64,000 nt of DNA from Triops longicaudatus. Lineage: Eukaryota > Arthropoda > Branchiopoda > Notostraca > Triopsidae. A program made the position numbers and the translations under genes. Position 1 is the first letter of the stretch. The number at the start of each line of letters is the position of its first letter. Shown here in pieces: positions 1 to 13,710 of this stretch. The stretch spans positions 62,001-126,000 of the forward strand of contig JAGQDJ010000021.1 in the NCBI GenBank assembly GCA_022885665.1, given 5' to 3'. Under the pieces are notes generated by a model. It saw only the letters and a program-made list of their open reading frames with translations, had not been told where the DNA came from and did no database searches.

Positions 1-2343
1 GACGCAACGGTTGAGAGAAAGGCGTTTAAAGACAATGAAATAACGACGCACAAACTCCTCAAGGCGAAAGTTCGCTTTTTGAGGTTAGCATTTTCCTTTA
101 ACAGCACCCCTTTTTCGCATTCTGTTTTGCTTGGTATGAAGAATGAAATGTTGGTTGAAGGTTGCACGGTATATTTTGCGGTAAGGGTCTTAGACTTCTT
201 CCTATCGGTTGTTTGGCAGTTTTGTTAAATATTGGCTAACGGGACCTTTCCCCCCTTCGTATAGCAGAAACTTTTGCGCGTTGCCAAAGTTCAGGTGAGT
301 CGCTGGTCATGTGATCATGTGTGACGCTTGGCAGGGTGTGCCTACCAGCCTTGCACAGGTTGTTTACTCCTTCCTTATTTTTCGTTCCCATGCCTCAACG
401 TGCAAAAACCAGCATATACCCCTAGCCATACCGTTACGTTTCTTTCGAACGCGAAGAAAAGGAAATCGAAGTTTTTAAGTCAAGCATCCTTCATGTGTAA
501 ATGATCCTTGCAAACCATTTGGCATGTGTAACAGTACCTTGGAAATGTACCATAAGCTTTTACATTTATTTCGTGTCAATTTTTAAATACAATTGTATTT
601 TGGCGCTTTTACATCATAGACCCGACAGCTTTTGGATTTTGACCATCTTAGAGCGAATTTCCTTAAAAAAAATAATTACATTAGAACCGGTCTAGACATT
701 AAAACTTCACCTAACAGAAGTACTCGAATGTACCCAAACAAACCAAACATTTGTTAAAAACTTGAACATAAAAACGGCCGATTTTTGCAAAATTAATTAC
801 CAAGTAGATTTTAAATCGGTTTTAATTTTTACTGAAGCACAAGCTCTCCTATTAAGCTGAACTGTAACCGGGCAGTAGGCTTGATAAACATAAGGACTTT
901 TCAAAAGGAAAAATTGTACAAAATAGCAACTAAAGGTATAACGAACCCTTTTATAACGAATAATCGGTCATAATGTGTAGTTTATAAGGTTGTAAGTACG
1001 GTAGCTCACTATAACGTACAGCGGTTATAACGAACGATAGGCTTTTGCATTCAGGGCTACATTTCCCGGCGAAATACAAAGCATTTATTCCCATACTGTT
1101 TTTTGCGCACAATTTGCTATAACGGCCAAATTTTTCTTCTCCCTGTATATTCATTGTAGCGAGACTTTACTGAATAAAGAAAAAGCATTTGATATAAAGA
1201 CTTTCGGATATTCCGAACAGTTTTTTTCTTGTGCCGAGAGGTTTGCTGTAATGAGATTCTATTGTGGTTTGGAAAAAAAAAATCATAATCTTTCTTTTTT
1301 AATGCAAATTTATTATAATTAATTAAACATATGCTTAACATTCCTTGTTTCGTTTTATAATCGGTTGTTTTCTAGTCGAATTTTAAATTTTCATTATTAA
1401 CATTGCGTCATAAAGAGTTTCGCTACATTTTCTTTTTTTGTATTTGTTTTTTAAATCGCGATAAGGAACAAAAATTGTTTTGAAATTTCTGTAACGCATC
1501 TTTTTATTTTCATGCCGTGAAGTCAGAAAACGGGACTTCTCCCCCTTTAACTCCCCCTACATCCTCGTTTGCTCTCCTAATCCAGAAGATAGAGCTTATC
1601 ATACTGAAATTGAAACTATTGTTCTTTGCTTTGACTTCGTCCGTTTGTTTACTTGTTTTTTTTTTTATGCCATAGTCATCTCCGTGATCACTGGAGCTGT
1701 TTCGTCTTCCGAGTACGAAAGTCACCTAATGGAAAGATTTATTCCCAGAAAACTCGCATTAAATGATTGTCGGCAACCTCCACAAACTTTTCTCGTTGGC
1801 GTGTACTTGCAAATTGGCCTAATGAACAGTTTCATAGAGGCCTGCTCGCTAATTGCAGAAAAAAGGTTTGCTTGGTCAAATTAGCCTTCCATGTCAAACT
1901 GACTTTTTTATCAGCAAGTATAAACAGTCATAGACATGCAGGTTTCTGTCTCATGGTAGAGTTCGTGGCCTTTGTCAATACAGTATCTTGGACTGTGGTG
2001 CTTATCGGTTTGCTGTTTTGCAACACAAGTTTGACTCAAAGCCATTGCATTGCAAGGAACGAGGTAGAAGTAGTACAACAGCGCAGGATTACATTAGAGG
2101 GTGCACCGAGGCCGGTAAGCCCCGCCCAGATGTGTGTTATGTGTGCTGTGTGTAAGGCCTACGTAGACACTTTATAGCCTCCTTTGCTCTTCGTTCACAA
2201 TTTTCACGGAGGGCGAGCGCTACAACCCAGCGAGGCTACACGGCTATACGGCCAGCGAGTTCGGCACATTCAGCCACATTGCCCCGACCTCCACAACACA
2301 CGCCGCATCACTTTTATTAGTCATTCCACAGGTCGACGTCGTG
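1..2343. other. Intergenic, no gene recognised
   Basis: I see no convincing coding exon on either strand. Open frames here are short, start without ATG or have no family resemblance. The only structured element is the TATAACGA-containing repeat near 926-1130, listed separately. The right part may hold upstream control sequence of hunchback, because the likely promoter lies just beyond. Confidence 0.5.
926..1130. repeat. Dispersed TATAACGA repeat, transposon-end-like
   Basis: Five copies of a TATAACG core lie within 200 bp (for example GGTATAACGAACC near 935, TTATAACGAAT near 952, GGTTATAACGAAC near 1024, CTATAACGG near 1118). The same core recurs at about 39.8-40.1, 40.5, 44.3-44.45, 57.4-57.56 and 59.3 kb. 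Such motifs are typical of the ends of pogo/Tigger-like (Tc1/mariner) elements and their non-autonomous derivatives. No transposase frame is seen here. Confidence 0.4.
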
Positions 2344-2406
2344 CAGTGAGGACCAACCCGTTCTTTTGGGGACTACGCTCGGTTGTTCGTTCGACTCCTG
2401 ACTTTT

Positions 2407-2440
2407 TCAGTTCAAGTTGTGACTTCAAACAAGTGTTTCG
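2407..2440 (+). promoter_or_regulatory. Candidate core promoter of hunchback
   Basis: An exact arthropod initiator TCAGTT lies at 2407-2412 (A+1 at 2409), followed at the downstream-promoter-element distance by TTTCGTT (+28 to +34), a partial match to RGWCGTG. No TATA box is at -30. A strong splice donor 224 nt downstream (AG|GTAAGT at 2632/2633) makes this the likely start of a non-coding first exon. This is inferred from motifs only. Confidence 0.35.
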
Positions 2441-2632
2441 TTGAGGCAACACGCAGCCACATGTGAAGGATTTAAAAAGGAGTGCCTGGAAAGAAAGCAA
2501 TATTGCAGTGGGGACATTTCCCGAAAACAATGCTGGAAAAAGTTTGAGTTACGAAAGTTTGCTGCGAAAACTAAGTGTATTCGTAAATAACAACACTATT
2601 GTGAAGAGTTTCGAAGGAACACGTTGCGTAAG
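2409..2632 (+). other. Probable 5' UTR exon 1 of hunchback
   Basis: The segment runs from the candidate initiator to a near-perfect donor (AAG|GTAAGT). The next strong acceptor in the same orientation that leads into coding sequence is the pyrimidine-rich one ending at 13668, 42 nt before the hunchback start codon. A non-coding first exon and a long first intron are common in arthropod hb genes. Transcript data are not available here, so another downstream partner is possible. Confidence 0.4.
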
Positions 2633-5600
2633 GTAAGTTTCGTACAGTTATCTGAATACTGTTTAAAATCCCTTATGTATGCATGTAGCATATTATTGCC
2701 TAAGAACACAAAAAATATGACATGGTCAGACTTGTTGGCGAGTTCGAGTGTTTGGGCACTCACGTGATAGCAATTCGATCTACAAGAGTTTTCCCTCTTC
2801 CTTTTTATCTTTATTCACTTTATCCTCTACAGTGGTATTTTTATTATTTATTTGTAATTATGACTTTACTTTGTTTTGCAAAAATTGCTCTTGTGATCAT
2901 TAGCAGAAAAAGGAAGTGAGCGAAAAATTGTTTCGACCTGTTTTTCTCTGTTCACGAGGGTGGGAGCGTAGTGGGTTCAGTACTTTGCTTATAGTGAGTT
3001 TATTAATGCATGGTTGTCGGTAAAAAGAAGTTCGGAGGGGGGTCCGTTGCTGACAGGAAGAAAAGGTTAGGGTACGGGAATGTGTTTTTGCCTTGAAAAA
3101 TGAAATTGGCGAAAAACAGCGAAAAGCGGTTTGCCAAGTGTAACGACGGCCTTGGGGTGATTGGGGCGAAAAGCTGCGGAAGGTGGGGGAAAAGGGTAAG
3201 AATTTTTTTCAAGCCTCGGAAAAGAAAAGAGGCATATCTTTTAGTGGGTGGATACCAAGAACCCAGGGACTTGATAGGTCTTGGTACAGTACTTATTTGT
3301 ATGTTGTAAAATGCAAGTACAGAGAGGAAGCCTAGGGCCCTTTTTATTTTTCGCTTTTTCTCTTTCTGGCCCCCTTATGCAGTATGTGTTGTGTGGAAAA
3401 AGCCTCCCGCCACCTCTTCCTCCCCGTGTTTGTTTGCCAAGACGAGAAAAACAGGAGACGTTGTGGGAGAAGGAGCAGAAAGAGGAAAAGGGTCCTAACT
3501 TAGGCCTAATGTCGGAGGGGTTTCGCAGCCCTGTTCACATTTTTGCGAAAATCGTCCAAAGCCTTAAAAGAGAACGTGGGAAAACGTCTGGCTTAGCACA
3601 CTTGAACTGTTTCAAAGTTTGAATTATTTCACAAATAATACTGAAGCGCTTGAATTCCGACAAAGAATTTCGTTCACTCATATTTAAGTTTTAAAAACCA
3701 TTTTTGGTTATTTATTATTTCTTTTTAAGACTAGTATTCAAGCAAAATTGCCTGTTAAACAAAAGCTCCCATGAAACGGACATTTAAGACTCAACGTAAT
3801 ATGTATAAGGAATACGTTATTGTTTGTAAATAACAAATGTTGGAAAGAAATAGAACGTGTTTCTTTTACTGGCTAAAAAAGTTTAGGCTAAAAAAAATAC
3901 AGCCTCCAGCTTTTTTAAAGATATTTATAAGAACTTAGATCTCAACAAAGAGACGTTCTAGGGGGCTAAGCGGAGCAAAAATATAGGCAGACAAACAAAC
4001 GAAATACCGGGAGTTGAAAAAAGCGTGGAGCTTTTCCCGGTATCGCTGCTGGAGGTCTTCCTAAAAGGTTACATTAGGGAGGCCTAGTTTCTAACTTTGG
4101 GGCTGATTCTGTGCAAAGCAGATCATCGTAACTCAGCTCAGGCCGCTGTGTTTTTTTCGTTGTTGCAAGAGTAGCATAAGACGCGACTCAGAGGGCAATC
4201 CCAAGGAGATAAAGAAAAATAAACTTGGACGTCCTTATCCTATAGCTATTTTCTTCTGTTGCGTCTCCCTTCCCCCGTTTTCGCCTTTTCGTTTGTTTCA
4301 TCTGTTGTTCTTACCAAGAAACATTAAGGGAGGAAACGTAGCTACATGTAATATTGACGAGCTCTGAAAAATGCGAGGAGACTGTTTGGCTGAGTAAAGA
4401 GTGGGCAGGGATTTCGAAAAGGGGACACACAGGGAGCAAGAAGTTCCTGTATCTCGAGTAATTTTCTTCCCAAGTCCATTCCCGGTATTGATTTTTTAAT
4501 ACATGGACTGTCCGTTCCGGTGTTGTTTTGGACGTTAGCCTTGTTCGGAGGAAGAAAAGAAGCAAGATTGGTGGAAGCACGGCAAGCATATGACGTTCGT
4601 GGCTTTCTTAAATAGAAAATCCCAGACCTAAAAACTAACCTTAAAAAAAAGGCCACGTGTACAAGATTCAATGACCTGCGTTTTTGTTCTCGTGAAGGAT
4701 CCGTATACAGGTGCACTATTAGGAATACATCGTTCCTTGGACGAATGTTAATTACTGAAAAAAATTACGCATTACCTGTCTTCTTTCTCATTTTTTTGTG
4801 TTAACTTTTCTACCAAACAAATGTGTGTGCAGCCAAGGATTTTATGTTGCTATTCATCATTCTCTTTCCTAAGAGCGTTTGGGATGTTGTATAATACAGA
4901 AAACAAGTCACGCGTGTGAAGTACTAGGATAAGAACTACCAAATCTGAATCAAGATTTTTCAGAAAGTGTTATAGTAAAATACATTACAAGCTGCCAATT
5001 TTCCCTCCGTTTTCACGCTACACACATGTCCTGCTCTCGATTTTTTGTAGCAAACACGGGTTAATAAATGCTGTGTTAGTGTGCTCTGCTGCCTTTTTTT
5101 TACATAAATAACAGAAAAAAGCTTTGATGTGACACTTAACTAGACGAGTTTTGAAGGCACTACAACTGTTCCTGGGAAATGGTCCATTTTTGCGCGAAAA
5201 GATGTCGAGAAAAAGGGGGGCTTGAGGGCTTGTCGTTTTTGGCAAAAAGCTAATTTGGCAGTTAGGCCTATAAGGGAATTGGTTGAGGAGACGTGAAGCT
5301 TTTCGTGTGAAATGCTCGCTAAAAATAGTCACCCTTTTCCGGCCTCGTTTTTCATTTGCGAATGTGCGCATATACCGAGGACTAGTTTTGAGACTTGTTT
5401 CCCTTTCCACGCTATTGACCAGTTTTAGCTTCCTTTTCTATTTTTTCCCTCATTTTTCGCCCTCACGTTTCGCGAAGAAACGAGTGCGGAGCCTCTTAGA
5501 AAAAGAACAGATAAAGCTTTTGCCCAAAGGTCGTCCTAGGTCACGCTACAAGCATTGCTTGCAAGTAAATCTGTCTCGCTTGTTATTGGCTGACTCCGAA

Positions 5601-8600
5601 AAAGCCTCGCATATTTGTCTCCCTTTTGCAACCACACTTGCCCCTTTCGGTTTTCTGTTACAGTCCAGATATTTTGGCTGCACTATTGAAAACAGTAATT
5701 TTCTGTGGGATGAGCTGCATCCCCCACGAATTCCCCTCATTGCCTTAAGCATTTCCCTCGTCTCGAGTTTTTTCCTTTTTTGTTATTTTCTTTGTATTTA
5801 TTATTTTACTTTTTTTAAATGTAGAATAAATGTAGATTTTTTTAAATGTAGAATAATGGTAAAAGCAAGTTGGTAATGCTTGTTTTACAAGGGATGGTGA
5901 AAAGCGGTGTGGCCACTTAAGGGGAAATTATGAATATTACAATAACATTGCCTGCGAAATGACAGTTGAGTGTGAAGCGTGTCGAGGGGCTGTGCAGGCC
6001 TTTGCGATACCCAAACAGGAAGAAAGATAACCCAATCTGGAGACTGACCGGAAATAAATTTATAACTCCCCGACAGATGGATGCCGCCGTTATGCTAATG
6101 TGTGGCACATCTTGTGCGTGTTGTGACGTTTCTTGACTTCTCCGCGCTCGGTGACTTTCTGTCGGAATTCTTGCGCGTGCCGTTATAATTACACTTGCTT
6201 TGCGTTGTGATTAATGAGAAAATGTCCCGGAGCACAAAAATGCTTTCACGTATGAAATACGTGTGCAACGTTTTTTTTTTTTTTTTTTTTTTAAATAGTT
6301 TTAATACCGAAATATGTTTCTGAAAATTTGCTAGTGTGCTGTGTGAAAGTTCGTAATGGCGAGTGACTATCATTTGTCTAAATATGCAAAAGCAAGTTTG
6401 AAGTGCAGAAAAGTAAAAATATGGTTTCTATCCCCAGTTCTTTAGCAAGTTGACCCGAGTTGACCTGTTCATTGACCCTACGCTGTTGGCAGCTAAAATA
6501 CCCTCAAGTTTTTATGGCGCCCCAAGGAGGTCTCATTTGATTTTTTCGGCAGGTCAGTTCTGCGTATTCTAAAAATAAACCTTTTTTGGGAGAAGCTATG
6601 CCACCTTTTCTCGATGGTGGGGTAGTGAAAGGGTCCAAAAGGTCTAAAAAGCCTCCTAGGTCAGCCTTTTTCCTTTCTTTAACCTTATTTATACTTCGTG
6701 CAGTCTTTTTCAGCTAAAGAATTTGGTGAGCTTTTCTAGTTGAGATATTGAGCTTGTTATTGAAAAATGCGAGGCACAAAAACTGCCAGCAATTGCCTTA
6801 CGGCGCGTTGAGAACGCATTTTCCCTGAAACCTTTGCACTTGCTCGAAAATCCTTCCTATCCGCCCCCCCCCAAAAAAAAAAAAAAAAATTCAAAATAAA
6901 TAAAAAATTAATAAATAAATACAAATTAAAAAAAATTCAAACACTTTACTTAATATATTTACAAAATTTATTTCAAACACTTTTAAATCTTATTCCGAAC
7001 TTTCCCAACAACTTTCGAGGTACTAATTTAACAAGAATACGTTAGAATGCTGAAGATTTCTTGACGTTAGACGCTTAGGACGTAGAAATTATTCGCAAGT
7101 GGGAATTGCACAGAAAGCTTCGCGTAGCAACCCGCGTTGGTAAAAAAAGGAGTATCGGGTGTTGAGTAAAGCGACCGCTAAAAGGGATCATTACGATCTC
7201 GCACGACTTTTGCCCCGCTTTTTTAGGGTTCAAGCGAAAAGTATGTTCCGCATTCTGGAAACAAATGTGCCAAGTTATGAAAATGGGCATTCCAGTGCAT
7301 AACCGAGCTCTCGTGCGCGAACGGTTCCGCACGTTCTTTGGTCATACAGGAAGTGCTACTGATCAGGAAGAAGCGCATACTATAGGAGGAAACGTCTTCG
7401 ACTTCGCGTGGCCACGTGGCGGACATCGCGGGCTAGGTCAAAGGTTGCATCGTTTCTGCCACCCTCATCTATGCGGAAGTTCACATGCAGAGCATAGTGA
7501 GCGTTAAAGGATCCACGTGGGCGCCGCAGTGTCCTCTGATTGTAGCACACCGACAAGCCACACTGAGGAACCCGGAAAGTATTAAGATGTTTAGTAGTGC
7601 TCGCTGCTACTGTTTGTCGCAAAAGAAACCCATCGGTACTTCCTCCTGGCGCCCTACTCAGTTTTCCAGAATTGATCAGGTTGGACGCAGAGAAAGAGGG
7701 ACATTGGTCACAGTCCCTGAAGGAAAGTTGAGAGCAGACAAGAAAAAATGGGCACCGCATTAAAAGATCCGTCGGTTGACGATGCCGTCTTTTGTGTCGC
7801 GTAGGGGTACTTTTACGTATGTTTTGCGCTCCTGCTACTGTATACTCCCTACTTGACGATGCCTGCCATGATTCTATGGCTCAACACTATACAGTCTTGC
7901 AGTTACCGCTAGCAACCAACTGGAGACCCCCACCCCCACCCTAAAACTTACCCTCTGTCCGTTTTCGTATTGATCGGTCATTTTATTGGGCACCATTATA
8001 ATTCTGGGTGTCCCGTGTCTTACCCTCATCGCGATTCACCCCCGTAGACTATTCGCTACCCTTCTGCACGTTAGGACGCTAGCGACGCTGACCAATCCCC
8101 CGAACCTATGTAACACACACGGATCTGTGAGTCATGCTACACTAAAACAGCTATTGCGGTAGGATTACCCATCCAGCTTTTCAAGAGTATCCTTCTCAAG
8201 GGAAGAAAGTGCTCCAGTTTTACGAATATCGCACAGAGAAAAGAAATGTACATCGTAAATTGGAGAGTACTCTGTTTAACTCGCGACAGAATACAAGTGA
8301 GCGACTCCTGTCACCGAGATCGAGGACGCATGTGCTGTATTTTCTTCAGGGTGCCACTTTATCGTACGTAAAATGAACAGAAAATAAAACGTTTATAAGT
8401 TATGAATAGTAACTACCATTTATTTAAGGATCCTGCAGGAGAAAGAATGAAATACTTTAGACATTAAACAATTAAATTTTTCGTCAAAGAGCTAAAGTTC
8501 CCTCGGGTTAAAAAAAAATAATAAAAAAAATAAAGTAGCTAAAAAACTTTTAGTATACATTTCTTAGGTTAAGACTTTATATTTTCACAGAAATAGCAAT

Positions 8601-11600
8601 ACATAAAATGAATTCGTAATACTTGCAAAAAATAGGAAGGAATTTAAAGGTTATAAGGCCTTTGCAGTAAGTATCCAATGCACAAAAAGTAGAAAGGTGC
8701 ATAAAAAATGGGGAAACTTTTTTTCCCCTTGTTAAACTGCGGGGTGTCGGTCCAACCGGGCGACAAGTGGCGGAGGTGTTACGGTTTTGTCCCTTTCAAA
8801 CACGTGTTTTAGCACTTAAAAATCTCCCAACAGCTAGCTTTTTTGTTCCGAGGGAGTGCTTACGCATTCTTGGAATTTTTTTGGGGGTACAAATGTGAAG
8901 CATCGACCACCATCAGTGATTTTGTTGATTTTTCTTTTAAGGAACTGGATTTGAGGGTTTTGATTTCTGGCCAAGTGGTCGGCACGTATTTTGAAAATTA
9001 ACGAGACTTCCTGTGTGTCCGGTTAGGTTATAACCCCGTGGTCGCTGGTATACTGGAAGTGTCCATATGTGTTCCATAAAGCACCATTGGCCCATGACCT
9101 GGTCAAAGAAACTCCTCCAATCCTATGTCTAGTTCTTTCAAGGGGTTTAGTATTATGCGTATGCCTTTGGTTTAGAGTTTTAAGATCTCTGGAAGCTCGT
9201 AAATAGCCACATGAAACCATGGTCTGACTTGTCAGAGGAGAAACAGTATTAGACGCGCAATACTTTTCTCGGGGTGGCATAATAGGGTCCAGCTAAGCGA
9301 TGTCCACGGGATTTGACCCCCTAAAAGAAAACGGACGAAAAAGCCGACACCCTTTCGAGTCCTAATTAAAACTGCCAAAGAAACCATTTTAAAGAAAATA
9401 GTCGGAAACGCGTCTTCTGTTTCGTGGTCTTGCGTTATACACATAACATCGTCTTTCGCATATGATCCTATTTTATGGGACACGGAGTTAACTGAAAATC
9501 ATCGAAATTTTTCCAACTGGGCGAATACTTGTAAGCGAGCGTATGTTCTTCAAGCAGCTGCGGTGGTTACTGAGAGGGGAAAAAAGTTGCGTTGTGCAGG
9601 ACAAAGACATGGTCATTCAATGAATGTGTACTTTTATGTAGCCGTTCGGTGACTCCGGTGCAGCTCTAGGCCTTAGTGACCTGTTGGGGAAAAAAGCTAT
9701 TGTGTGGCCATCCAAAAGCGTAACCAAAGGCTAGCCACTGGTCAGAGACGATGTGAAACTCCAAATCCATCAGCGTCCGTGTCAGTTCGACTCGACGAGT
9801 CAAACTGACCAATGCTAGGTACTATGAAAAGGGTAATAGAAATGAAAATTAAAGTAACAGCTGCTCAAGCGAAACGTACATTCCAATAAAAAACCGTTTA
9901 CGGCACTAAACTCTGTAAGCTTTAGTAACTCATTTTAACTCTATTCTCTTAAATGTAAACCAATTTGGCCAAACTAAAAAAATAATAAAAAATAAATAAA
10001 AAAAGTTAACGAATCAAGTCAAGTTGATGCAAAATAAAAGTATAACAATTAAAAGTGTAGTGAAAAATAGAAAAACGAAGAGTAAAAAGCCGTTTATTAA
10101 GGAATGAAATATAAATAGTTTAAACGCAAGAAGAATTAGAAGTCTACAAATCAATAAGCACTAATTTTCTAGTTAATTCATTTTTAGTACTTTTGTAGCT
10201 TTTTTTAGTAATTATACTGGACAATTACCAAAAAAAGCATGAAAGGTGGTTTTAAAGGCTATCAACGCTTCCTGGGAAGCGGAAACTTAGCAAGTAGTTG
10301 TAAAAAATTAGTTTAATTAGAGCTTGATCGTTTTCTTAACATGTGTTTCTTTAATATTCGTCCTTTCGACCTCAGCACTCTTGAAATGGTTCTATTGCTG
10401 ACCAAATATCTGTTAGCCAAAAAAATAGGGAGTTGGGACTGAGGTCAAACGAGGTCAGTGTACGTTGACCCCGGAGTTTTTAGTAGCCAGACGGCCGCTC
10501 CTGGTTCTTGCCGAGTTCTAGAAAAATTTAACCAGGGAAATTGTGCTGTATGTCTCATTGAAAGAATAGCAAGAGCAAAATTGTCCCCCCCTTTTTCCCG
10601 TTTTTGGCGGGTACAACGGCGTCTTGCCGAGCGATCACCCGAAACTAGAGTACGGAGTGGGCAGTCTACAAAAAGACTTACCCTTTGCACCCATCATCTC
10701 CACCCTACCCCACCCCACCCACCCTTCTATACCACCCTTTTGGAAGTGCCAAAATTGCTATTGGGAACCCGAAGGGATTCAAACCTTGAGCTCAAACGCC
10801 CAGTCTACAATGAAACTTTGGTCCGACAAGGTCAGACCGAACCTCCCTGGGATTTCGTATTGCTTCTTCAAGTGGATCTGAAACTTGTGAACTTGGCAGT
10901 TATATACCAGATGATCAGCCAGTGACTTAAGTTATTACCTCCATATCCAGTGAAGTGCGCTTTATTTGAGCGTAATTAGCAGTTTTATTCGTTTTTTTAA
11001 AAAAAAAACTTTGGCAACGTCGACACGGCGATTTGCAAATTCGGAGTTGTGTGATCCGTATACCAGGTCAGTTGTGAAACATTTTGAGAAGCTTGGGAAA
11101 TTGAAAGAAAAAACGTGCCAGGCTAAGGTAGTTTTTTTCTTATTTTTTCTGGGTTCGTGTGGCAATTGTGACAAGGTGGGGTGGAGTTATGGAAGACCAA
11201 TGGGAAAGCGTAAAAAACTAGAGCAGTGTGATGGGGGAGGGTTGGAGAAAAACGGTAGCGAGGGTGGTTAAGAGTGCTATGGTGCACTTGTGGGCTTCTG
11301 TTGTACAGTGGGGCGCGTTCTCTCCTCATAAAAAGTGCCTATAAAAGACATGAGCCCAATCATACCCCTGGCTTGGGAGGTTCGGTAGCCATTTGCTGGT
11401 TGCCATAGCTCGTGCCCCGCACACGAAAAACTACTCCCCTCGTCGCATTCTTCGAATCATTATTTTTCATCTGAAGCTGGGGATAATACTTTAGGGCGCA
11501 ATCGGCTCGCAAGCGCTTCTATGCGTAAGGGGTGCTATGTAAACATGGAAGCAGGGTTACAGTACGACTGCTCTTAAAGAATACGGAGGGGGTGAAAAGA

Positions 11601-13668
11601 GAAAATACCACTATAATCCCCAGATCGATTTCATAAACATAACTTGTCTTGATATGTCTGACGCGCGGGAAACGTCCGTCGCCTCATCCGTAATGCTTAA
11701 GTCGCCAACTCTCACCCCTCCGAACTGTCAGATCAGGTTAACTGCAAATTCAATATCTGAGTTTCGTCACTCTCACTGATGAAAGTCTTTTCCTAGAAAG
11801 GAAAAACATTTACTAGAAAAAAAGCAAAACTTCTTGGGCAGGAAATTGTCCGAAGATGAGTTTTTCCCCAAGTTTTAAGAATACGTGCGTGCAGGCTGGA
11901 GAAAGGGGGATCAAATTTCTTCCTCTTTGGAAGACGTTTTTATCATTTTATGACCCGATAGACTGGCCAATTCCGGTAGCTGAATCTTTTGGTAACGACT
12001 AACAACCTCCGCCCTGTGCGGGACCTGGTCGTAAAAATCCTCCGTGCACTACCAAGTAGCACCCAGCACTTACCCTTCTCCGAACCGCAATAACCTAAAA
12101 GATCCTCAACCTCGAATGCAATAGCCCCAGTACCCGTAAAACCATCAGAGACGAAGCGCGATAAAAGGAAGATTTCGAGTAAGAATTTTAGAGCCCAGAT
12201 AAAAAGCTTCCGTTTGGAGGAAAAACCGGTGATTTTCCTGGTGGAAGGCGCAGGGTTGGAGACGCGGAAAAGGGGTTAGCTTTGTTGCAGTAAATATGTA
12301 GGGATATGGCGAGAGTAAATAAGCTTACTGCTACTAAAGGGGTTGTTATCGCGATGACACTATTGAAGTGGTCATCATGATCCATCGGTTACCCTCTGAT
12401 ACGGGCATGATTGGGCGTTCGGACGTCCAGGACTTCCAGCTGAGCATGTCATGGCCCAGCTGCGTTGTCCCGGTGTCCAAAACGGCATCTTCCTTAAAAG
12501 GTCCAAGCCGATGTCACCCCCTTATCTCGCTACTCATTATCTCCCGTATGAAATCCAGGTGACCCCAGGTCACCACTTAGATTCCTAGCTGGATAACAGG
12601 CGTCATTTCAACAAGTCGACTCGGGTCATTCTGCACGCGTCAGATCACGTTTCATTAGCCCGCTTTGGCAGTTAGACGTGTCGAAATGGATTTGTCTGTC
12701 GGGTACCCTAAAAGGAAAGAAATACTCGTGCCTTTTTAAACCCATGAAATTAGCGACTTGGAAACAAACTATTTGATTTCACAAAACTTTTTATTGCTGC
12801 AAATTGAAGATACTTGAAGTAAGCAACATAGATTAGTTCCTAAGGATGCGAGTTCACTCCACAGTACGCTGACAATCATTCTTACATTGTGATTTCTCGA
12901 GATACGTGCGCAATTTTTTATGTTCAGTTTATTACCCTTTGTAAACTATCGTAGTCGATTCCTGGTGGAATATAGTGAGCGCTACATCACAACGATTTGT
13001 CAATTGGCTAGATTCTGATGCGTATTAAGGGAATTAATTTCACAAATAGTGGATTTAAAATAAGTGGCAATTAATTTGCAAGGGTTGTAAGCTAGTTAAG
13101 GTTGTGTTATGGATCCGTGTCGTTTGTTGCCGGAAATATGGCTGTTTTGAGTATTTAAAAGGTCAGGTCGGAGATCAGCGAGGTCAGGGGCAGATGTGCA
13201 TATGCGGAAGGGGAAGAAGATGGCCTCATCCGGTGACCAGCTGCAAATACACCCCCAAATAGGTCGTGTATGTGAAAAGCTTTCAGTGGCTCGTGCCGTG
13301 CCATGTTTTTCCGGGTTCACCTTGCGCACTTTTTCCCTTTCCAACATTGACCATCTTTTTCCGCATATTTTCTCCCCTATACAAGCCGAGAAGTGTGCGG
13401 CATTGTATTTTGCTTCGTCGAGCTCCCTTATGAACGTTGCAAATTCACCGGTCCCCTACCTCGAGGCCCTTATTGAACTCTTGACAAATAAAGGTGACCT
13501 ATTAAACATGTTTCCTGAAATGGCTTCTGAGCGTGGGCGCCTCGTCAACAATAAACAAAATCCTTCCAGCAGAATAAGCCATCAGCTGCCATTTCTCTAG
13601 CTTGTGGATGCTATGTATGCGGAAGTTTTCAAAGAGACTTAATTTTTTCTTCCTTTTTTCCTTTTTAG
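2633..13668 (+). other. Putative 11 kb first intron of hunchback
   Basis: No convincing gene is seen in this stretch. The longer open frames (5283-5876, 10458-10925, 13202-13600) have no recognisable domain and match what chance gives at this base composition. It holds AT-rich runs (6870-6970, 8510-8600, 9970-10030), a 22-T run at 6271-6292 next to a perfect inverted repeat CACGTAT/ATACGTG at 6247-6263, and a tRNA-derived-SINE-like segment near 10.8 kb. It would be the natural place for hunchback enhancers. Confidence 0.4.
10745..10840 (-). repeat. tRNA-derived SINE-like fragment
   Basis: Read on the minus strand there is a box A-like TGACCTTGTCGG (10 of 12 to the TRGCNNAGYNGG consensus) near 10828. 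About 50 nt later comes a box B-like GGTTTGAATCC near 10779. The T-stem and acceptor stem do not pair, so this is not a functional tRNA. A decayed tRNA-derived SINE is the simplest reading. Confidence 0.25.
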
Positions 13669-13710
13669 GCAGCATTGAACCGACGGGAGGCTAAAGTTTG
13701 ACGGTTAAAA

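Noticed and set aside
5283..5876. 197-codon plus-strand open frame
   Set aside because: It does not begin with ATG, has phenylalanine-rich low-complexity stretches translated from T-rich DNA, and has no domain. It lies in the putative hb intron.
10458..10925. 155-codon plus-strand open frame
   Set aside because: No ATG start, no known motif, and it overlaps the SINE-like segment. Several frames of this length are expected by chance in 64 kb.
13202..13600. ATG frame of 132 codons just upstream of the hb coding exon
   Set aside because: No recognisable domain, and it ends before the acceptor at 13668. It could at best be leader sequence of an alternative hb transcript.
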